Below, piece after piece: positions 58,295-64,000 of a DNA stretch of 64,000 bases. Both the position numbers and the translations under genes were made by a program. The notes under the pieces were generated by a model that searched no databases, was not told where the DNA came from, and saw nothing but the letters and a program-made list of their open reading frames with translations. This stretch comes from Deltaproteobacteria bacterium (lineage in GTDB: Bacteria; Desulfobacterota_D; UBA1144; Nemesobacterales; Nemesobacteraceae). The stretch's first letter is position 1. Each line of letters opens with the position of its first letter. The DNA lies in NCBI GenBank assembly GCA_029262295.1, contig JAJCZR010000037.1, forward strand, positions 1 through 64,000, in the 5' to 3' direction.

Positions 58295-58966
58295 TCAGCT
58301 GTCTTCTATTAAATATTCAAATAAAACCGCGCATGCAACCGCAAAGATTATATCGAATGTAACCAGCACCTGCAACGAAGATTTATATTGACTAAAGTCT
58401 TTTCCGTCCAGGATTGATGAGCAGATTTTAACTGAAGTTATTATTACTGGAATAATTATCGGAAATGTAAGTACCGGAAGCATAAGCTCTTTCATTTTGG
58501 TGTTAAGCGCCATTGATGAAAAAAAAGTGCCTATTGCTATAAAACCAAAAGTGCCAAGCGCCACAACACCTAAAACTGAAAGAAGGTTTGATGAAAAATC
58601 CAGATTAAAAAACAAAATAAATACGGGGATTATTATAAGTTCCATTAAGAAAACTAAGACAAAATTTGAAAGAAGCTTTCCTATGTAAATATATGTTTTA
58701 TCTGCAGGCGTAATTACTAGGCTGAGGAGGGCATCATTTTCCTTTTCAAGTGCAAAAGACCTGCTCAGGCTTAAAAGCCCTGCAAAAATAAAAGTTATCC
58801 AGAGCATTGCTGAAATAGCATTTGGAGTTATTTCTGATCTAAACTCAAAAGCAAAATTAAATATAAGAAGTATCAGTATTCCGAAGATTAGCATTATCGG
58901 AAAAATCTCTTTGGAACGAATCTCTGTAATAATATCCTTCCAAAATATTGCAGCTATTTTATTCAT
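58295..58966 (-). CDS. ccmB: Heme exporter protein CcmB
   Basis: IFWKDIITEIRSKEIFPIMLIFGILILLIFNF, LLSLVITPADKTYIYIGK. Confidence 0.93.
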   Translation of the reverse strand: MNKIAAIFWKDIITEIRSKEIFPIMLIFGILILLIFNFAFEFRSEITPNAISAMLWITFIFAGLLSLSRSFALEKENDALLSLVITPADKTYIYIGKLLSNFVLVFLMELIIIPVFILFFNLDFSSNLLSVLGVVALGTFGFIAIGTFFSSMALNTKMKELMLPVLTFPIIIPVIITSVKICSSILDGKDFSQYKSSLQVLVTFDIIFAVACAVLFEYLIEDS

Positions 58967-58968
58967 GA

Positions 58969-59673
58969 TTAATTCTTTAAAACAGAAAAGTAGATTTCCT
59001 TAAACTCTTCTTTTCTGTAAATATTTTTTTGATCAAAGACAAGCTTACCTTTATTCAGGATCATAAGCCTGTCGCTCAGCTCCAAGCCTTCATCTATATT
59101 GTGGGTTGTCAGAAAAATTGTGTGTCCTTTGCTTTTTAGGTCACTTAAAATGCTTGAGAAACTCTCAATACCTTCCTGATCGAGCCCGTTATACGGTTCA
59201 TCCAGAAAAAGTATTTTGGGGTTGTTAATCAGTGTTCTGGCAATCGAAAGCCTTTGTTTCATTCCACTTGAAAATGTTTTCACAGGATCACTTCTTCTCT
59301 CATACAAACCAATATCCTGAAGCAATTTTCCGCAAATTTCGTCTGGTTTTTTGATAGAGTAAAAAGTTGAAATAAACTTCAGGTTTTCAAACGCGGTAAG
59401 ATTCTCATAAAGCATGTTTTGATGCGAGACAAAACCAATGATCTTTCTTATCTCATTTCTATTTTTTCCAAGATCATGCCCACTGATAACAACATTACCT
59501 TCACTTGGCTTTAATAAGGTCGAGAGTATTTTTAGTAAGGTGGATTTACCTGCTCCATTTGGCCCGAAAAGGGTTATAAAATCGCCTTTTTCAAGCCTTG
59601 CATTAAGATCACTGATAGCAGTAAGATAAGAGTAATTTTTTTTTAGGTTACTAATTTCTATTTCAAAACCCAT
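58969..59673 (-). CDS. ccmA: Heme ABC exporter ATP-binding protein CcmA
   Basis: LFGPNGAGKSTLLKILSTL, FSSGMKQRLSIARTL, ILFLDEPYNGLD. Confidence 0.93.
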   Translation of the reverse strand: MGFEIEISNLKKNYSYLTAISDLNARLEKGDFITLFGPNGAGKSTLLKILSTLLKPSEGNVVISGHDLGKNRNEIRKIIGFVSHQNMLYENLTAFENLKFISTFYSIKKPDEICGKLLQDIGLYERRSDPVKTFSSGMKQRLSIARTLINNPKILFLDEPYNGLDQEGIESFSSILSDLKSKGHTIFLTTHNIDEGLELSDRLMILNKGKLVFDQKNIYRKEEFKEIYFSVLKN

Positions 59674-59676
59674 TTA

Positions 59677-60705
59677 TTAACTCAACAATTTTTTGTAGCC
59701 GCCAATATCATCGACCCATTCTTTTAGTTCACTCATACCTTCTTCATATGAAGATACTGGTTCATAACCCAGTTGCTCTTTTGCTTTTTGAATACAGTAA
59801 GTCCTGCTTCCTGAAAGTGCTGAAACAGCAAATCTTGTAAGGACTGGTGGTTTTGGTGATTTAAAAAGTTTAAATATCATTTCCATAATAAATGCAATCC
59901 CGTAACCAACTTTATATGGAATAGTCATTTTGGGTTTCCAGTCAATTCCAATTGCTGAAAGCTCATCCTTCACAAATTCTGTATTATTCAGTTCTTTCCC
60001 ATCGTTTATGAAGTATATATTTCCAGGTGCATTTTCACTTTCTGCAGCCAGAATTACACCATGAATAAGATTATTTATATTGCAAGGTGAAACTATCTTA
60101 TTGTTAGTCCCCATATTCACAAGAAATCCTTTGAGTGCAGCCTCTGCAACACGGGGAAGTATAACAGTATCACCTGCTCCCCAAATATTTGATGGCCTTA
60201 TGGCAACTGTTTCAATATCATCTTTACCATTGTATTCAATTACCATTTTTTCGGCTATAGATTTGGTCTCATTGTAATTGTCATTGTACTTTTCAGGGTA
60301 AGGATAATTTTCATCTACATTTTTTAGGTTATGTATCTCAGAAAAAGTGGATTTCCATATAACTGTCGAAGAACTCATGTGTATAAATCTTTTAACCCCA
60401 TGTTTTATGGATGCATCCAGTAAGGTTTTGGTTGCATCAATATTTTGAGTATAGAAATCTTCTTTTTTCCCCCAATCAGAAACAAGTGCTGCAATATGGA
60501 ATACATGGTCACACCCACTTGAAAAGTCTTCTAAGGATTCAGGCGAAGAAAGATCACCATAAACTATTTCGACTTTTAGAGATTCCAATTTTGATATATC
60601 ACTAGTAGTTCTTGCAAGCGCCTTAACTTCAAAACCCTTTTCGACCAGTTTTTCTACAAGTTTTCCACCCACAAATCCCGTTGCACCTGTTACCGCAGCT
60701 TTCAC
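59677..60705 (-). CDS. NAD-dependent epimerase/dehydratase (3-beta-HSD-like SDR)
   Basis: AAVTGATGFVGGKLVEKLVEKGFEVKALAR, YNETKSIAEKMVI. Confidence 0.9.
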   Translation of the reverse strand: MKAAVTGATGFVGGKLVEKLVEKGFEVKALARTTSDISKLESLKVEIVYGDLSSPESLEDFSSGCDHVFHIAALVSDWGKKEDFYTQNIDATKTLLDASIKHGVKRFIHMSSSTVIWKSTFSEIHNLKNVDENYPYPEKYNDNYNETKSIAEKMVIEYNGKDDIETVAIRPSNIWGAGDTVILPRVAEAALKGFLVNMGTNNKIVSPCNINNLIHGVILAAESENAPGNIYFINDGKELNNTEFVKDELSAIGIDWKPKMTIPYKVGYGIAFIMEMIFKLFKSPKPPVLTRFAVSALSGSRTYCIQKAKEQLGYEPVSSYEEGMSELKEWVDDIGGYKKLLS

Positions 60706-60769
60706 AATTACTCCTCTTAAACAATAATTCTCAACATTCTAACTAATATGGAAATTATGTTGAACTGTC

Positions 60770-60790
60770 ATCCCGCACTAGATGCGGGAT
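60770..60790. repeat. Dispersed intergenic hairpin, TGTCATCCC/GGGATCCA type
   Basis: ATCCCGCA-CTAGA-TGCGGGAT. Confidence 0.75.
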
Positions 60791-60906
60791 CCACTATGCT
60801 TGCTTATAAATTTGAGTAATTAAAAAGATTTAATTCTGGCAGAAATTAACTTCTTGAGCATAATCTAAAGATATTAGTAATTCCTTAATTCTAGTCACCA
60901 CTCTGG

Positions 60907-60927
60907 ATTCCAAATCAAGTTTGGAAT
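60907..60927. repeat. Dispersed intergenic hairpin, GGATTCC/GGAATGACA type
   Basis: ATTCCAAA-TCAAG-TTTGGAAT flanked by CTGG and GACA. Confidence 0.75.
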
Positions 60928-60961
60928 GACAAGAATTTAAAATATTTAGTCTTTAAAAAAC

Positions 60962-61046
60962 TGCCCGGGGCCGGACTTGAACCGGCACAGTTCTAAGAAC
61001 CGAGGGATTTTAAGTCCCTTGCGTCTACCAATTCCGCCACCCGGGC
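60962..61046 (-). tRNA. tRNA-Leu(TAA)
   Basis: Class II cloverleaf GCCCGGGTGGCGGAATTGGTAGACGC...CTTAAAA...GGTTCAAGTCCGGCCCCGGGC; anticodon TAA. Confidence 0.95.
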
Positions 61047-61063
61047 TGATATTATTTTTAATT

Positions 61064-61138
61064 TGGAGGCGGCGCCCGGATTCGAACCGGGGTATAACGG
61101 TTTTGCAGACCGTCGCCTTACCACTTGGCTACGCCGCC
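61064..61138 (-). tRNA. tRNA-Cys(GCA)
   Basis: Cloverleaf GGCGGCGTAGCCAAG...CTGCAAA...GGTTCGAATCCGGGCGCCGCCTCCA; anticodon GCA, encoded CCA. Confidence 0.95.
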
Positions 61139-61306
61139 AGATTTAAGACTTATTAATCTTCCAGAAAAATTTACATATTGCAAAGAATTATCATTAATTT
61201 CTATTTGACTTGAATAGAGTTATTTTAATATACTTTTAACTATGAAGTAACAGTTAATAGATTGTTGCTGTCATAAGTCAAACAGATAAGGAAATACTTT
61301 TATATT

Positions 61307-61540
61307 ATGTCAATAGAATATGAAAAGCTTGAAAAAGAGATTTTAGCCTTAAGTTCAAAACAAAAGGCAGCACTTGCCATTACGTTGATCGAAGAGCTGG
61401 ACAATTCCACAGACGAAAATGTAGAAGAACTGTGGATTGAAGAAGCCGAGCGAAGATATCAATCCTATAAAGCCGGTGAATTAGAGGCTGTTGACGGAGA
61501 AGAAGCACTAAAAAGAGTGCAAACTCGTCTTAATAGATGA
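61307..61540 (+). CDS. Addiction-module-component-like antitoxin (TIGR02574-like), orphan
   Basis: LSSKQKAALAITLIEELDNSTDENVEELWIEEAERRYQSYKAGELEAVDGEEALKRV. Confidence 0.82.
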   Translation: MSIEYEKLEKEILALSSKQKAALAITLIEELDNSTDENVEELWIEEAERRYQSYKAGELEAVDGEEALKRVQTRLNR

Positions 61541-61694
61541 TTGGCTTTAGATAGCTCGAAAGAATATTTTACTCTATAAATTTTTGTTTTAATTGGGTTG
61601 GTTCTTTAGTTGTTTTATATTTATTTGAATCGATTGAAATAACGTATAAATTTAATGTGTATTAAGTTTTGTGAATATGTGGTGATTAGCAAAT

Positions 61695-61931
61695 ATGCCA
61701 ACTGTACTCAAGATTGGCCCCTATCGATTCTTTTTCTATAGTAATGAAAGAGGGGAACCACCTCATATTCATGTGCAGAGAGAACGTTTTCTTGCTAAAT
61801 TCTGGTTAAATACTGTTACCTTAGCAGGTTCTAGACGCTTTTCTTCACATGAGCTAAGAACAATACAGAAATATGTTGATGAAAATAGAGAAATATTTCT
61901 GGAGGCATGGAATGAACACATTGACAGTTGA
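61695..61931 (+). CDS. DUF4160 protein
   Basis: YRFFFYSNERGEPPHIHVQRERFLAKFWL. Confidence 0.88.
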   Translation: MPTVLKIGPYRFFFYSNERGEPPHIHVQRERFLAKFWLNTVTLAGSRRFSSHELRTIQKYVDENREIFLEAWNEHIDS

Positions 61932-62157
61932 AACACATCCCCTGGCACTGAGTATAGAATTTACAAAAGATGATCTCATTGTTTCGTTAGTAGATGGACG
62001 AAAAATCACAGTACCACTGATATGGTTTCCGCGTTTATCAGAAGCCACAGAAAGTCAATTAGAAAAATACGAACTTCTCGGTGATGGAGAAGGCATACAC
62101 TGGCCTGAAATTGATGAAGATATAAGCATTGCCGGATTATTACAGGGTAATCACTAG
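61912..62157 (+). CDS. DUF2442 protein
   Basis: LSIEFTKDDLIVSLVDGRKITVPLIWFPRLSEATESQLEKYELLGDGEGIHWPEIDEDISI; SD GGAGG upstream of ATG 61912; overlaps the DUF4160 gene. Confidence 0.88.
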   Translation: MNTLTVETHPLALSIEFTKDDLIVSLVDGRKITVPLIWFPRLSEATESQLEKYELLGDGEGIHWPEIDEDISIAGLLQGNH

Positions 62158-62171
62158 TATACACTCTAAGA

Positions 62172-62357
62172 TTGAAACATGTTGACATAGCCAAAGCCAG
62201 TCGCTCTTCACGAAAGCAAAAAAGAGTTAATGTCGATTTTCCTATATGGATGATTGAATCACTTGATCGTGAAGCTGGAAGGTTAGGTGTAACTCGTCAA
62301 TCAGTTATCAAAATGGGGCTTGCAGAAAGTTTAAAGAATTCACCATCTGAGAATTGA
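62172..62357 (+). CDS. CopG/ribbon-helix-helix antitoxin-like protein (TTG start)
   Basis: RKQKRVNVDFPIWMIESLDREAGRLGVTRQSVIKMGLAE. Confidence 0.78.
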   Translation: MKHVDIAKASRSSRKQKRVNVDFPIWMIESLDREAGRLGVTRQSVIKMGLAESLKNSPSEN

Positions 62358-62710
62358 TATAATTCAGGTGCAAGCCAAAATTAATACAAAAAAAGTAACG
62401 TCCCCATATTAAGCAATAGTTTGAACAATTTATAAACATTTCTATTTATTATCATAGAATTTGGTATTAATTGATTTAATCTAAAAAATTTATTAAATTT
62501 ATTTTATCATTCCATCAGAGACTACATAAAATTCTCAAATAATTAAGAATAAAGCTCATGTCAGATAATCTTACCACTGAAGATTATGAAAATATCTGGT
62601 TACGTATAAAAGATCGCTTCTTAAGGTATTACATCTTTTGACTTATTTATTGTTTGTTTTATAATGTATATAAAATATTTTAGATAATATAAGAATTAAA
62701 CATAGGCAAT

Positions 62711-63085
62711 ATGACTCAAAAATTCACATGTCCTCATTGCAGCAGGTCTTTAAACCCACCTGATAGACTTCTGGGTCATACTGTCAATTGCCCATCTTGC
62801 AAAGAAAAAATCACATTGCCACGAACTGCCATCCAACAGCATTCGAATATGACATCAAATGCAATTAACACTCATCAAAAGTCAAGTGACGGTCTCATAG
62901 CTTCAGGGTACTTCTGCAGTTTGATTGCACTTTTACTATTTCCACCTGGCTTTGGTATAGCAGGACTTGCAATCGGAATTATTAACTTGACTAAAGGATC
63001 TATAGGCCATGGTATTGCACAGATAGTTTTATCAATAACCTGTGCAGTCTTTGGAATGATAATTGGAGTAGCAACATCGGTTTGA
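62711..63085 (+). CDS. Zinc-ribbon + DUF4190-like small membrane protein
   Basis: FTCPHCSRSLNPPDRLLGHTVNCPSCKEKITLP plus two C-terminal TMs. Confidence 0.75.
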   Translation: MTQKFTCPHCSRSLNPPDRLLGHTVNCPSCKEKITLPRTAIQQHSNMTSNAINTHQKSSDGLIASGYFCSLIALLLFPPGFGIAGLAIGIINLTKGSIGHGIAQIVLSITCAVFGMIIGVATSV

Positions 63086-63157
63086 TCTACTAGAAATGAA
63101 CTGAGTTAAATGTATATTGTTTAATATAAATTGAAGATTCGTGATAAACCCATAAAA

Positions 63158-63943
63158 TCAAATCAATGTTTCAGACTTCATGACAGTCACTGCATTTCCA
63201 GAAAGAAGAACCGTATCATCTTTAAGTTTTGTATAGACTACTCCTCCTCTTTTTGATGCCTGAAATCCGATCAACTCTTTTTTGCCAAGTCTTTTACTCC
63301 AGAATGGAGCTAGGCAACAGTGAGCTGAGCCTGTAACAGGATCTTCATCAATTCCGGAGTTGGGAGCAAAAAACCTTGAAACAAAATCATATTTATCTGA
63401 TGATGATTTTGCTGAAATTATTAAGCCTCTGCAATCTAATTTTTTTAGATATTCAAAATTTGGAATTACTTTTCTAACAACTTCTTCATTCTCATAAACA
63501 GCAAGATAATCCATTCTGTTTTTACCAACAAATATTGGTTGATATCCAATTGCCTTCAATAGTTCTTCAGGACAATCGGCTTCAACAGGTGATTCGATCG
63601 GAAAATCCATTTCTATAAGATAATTATTTTTCCTAGCTTTTAATATTCCACTTTTGGTTTCAAATACTGCTTCCTCTTTTATGTCTAGCACTCCAACTTC
63701 CCAGAGAATATGAGCTGCGGCCAAAGTGGCATGTCCACATAAACCAGCTTCTTTTATCGGAGTAAACCAACGTAACCTGAAACTGTCATCTTTTTTTAAA
63801 ACAAATGATGTTTCGGAAAGATTTATTTCAGAAGCGATATTCTGTTTGAGCTCATCTGAAATATCTTTTTCTAAAATAAAAGTTGCTGCGGGGTTGCCAG
63901 AAAAAGGTTTATCAGTGAATGAATCTACTATATAAAAGATCAT
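63158..63943 (-). CDS. PhzF-family isomerase/epimerase-like protein
   Basis: IVDSFTDKPFSGNPAATFIL, NLSETSFVL, EAGLCGHATLAAAH, DEDPVTGSAHC. Confidence 0.94.
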   Translation of the reverse strand: MIFYIVDSFTDKPFSGNPAATFILEKDISDELKQNIASEINLSETSFVLKKDDSFRLRWFTPIKEAGLCGHATLAAAHILWEVGVLDIKEEAVFETKSGILKARKNNYLIEMDFPIESPVEADCPEELLKAIGYQPIFVGKNRMDYLAVYENEEVVRKVIPNFEYLKKLDCRGLIISAKSSSDKYDFVSRFFAPNSGIDEDPVTGSAHCCLAPFWSKRLGKKELIGFQASKRGGVVYTKLKDDTVLLSGNAVTVMKSETLI

Positions 63944-64000
63944 GGTAAGATCAATTTAACTACTTTCAAAATTATATTTCTTATCTTTCAGAGCTCTCAC

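Overview
AT-rich 64-kb chromosomal window from a Gram-negative bacterium (BamA, Skp, Lol and System I Ccm genes present); taxon not determined. Most of it is core genome. It contains: a partial tuf with the classic tRNA Thr-Tyr-Gly-Thr cluster; fabZ-skp-bamA-lolD-lolC-lysS; a long minus-strand operon (gmk, relA/spoT-like, lepB, pyrR-pyrB-pyrC, MFS, thioesterase); miaA-pnp-rpsO-truB-nrnA-rbfA-DUF503-infB-nusA-rimP; a transglutaminase-like protein and uvrB; an ECF sigma/anti-sigma/Spy-like cassette; cobA-hemD; rsmE; and a ccmABC(D)EF cytochrome c maturation operon. I recovered a 40-aa ccmD that is absent from the ORF track. The most interesting accessory locus is a plus-strand arsenosugar-biosynthesis-type operon (ArsM-like methyltransferase, AhpD/peroxidase-like protein, ArsS radical SAM, TIGR04282-type glycosyltransferase) abutting tlpA-ccdA with no gap. 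Other notable items: a membrane-tethered DUF4124 + Mrr-fold-like protein, a candidate transcription attenuator ahead of rimP-nusA-infB, a fucosyltransferase-like orphan, a patch of orphan toxin-antitoxin genes near the right end, an imperfect repeat array in a 510-bp gene-free gap, and dispersed intergenic hairpins. I saw no CRISPR array, rRNA, prophage or transposase. All family calls are from reading motifs by eye; no searches were run.
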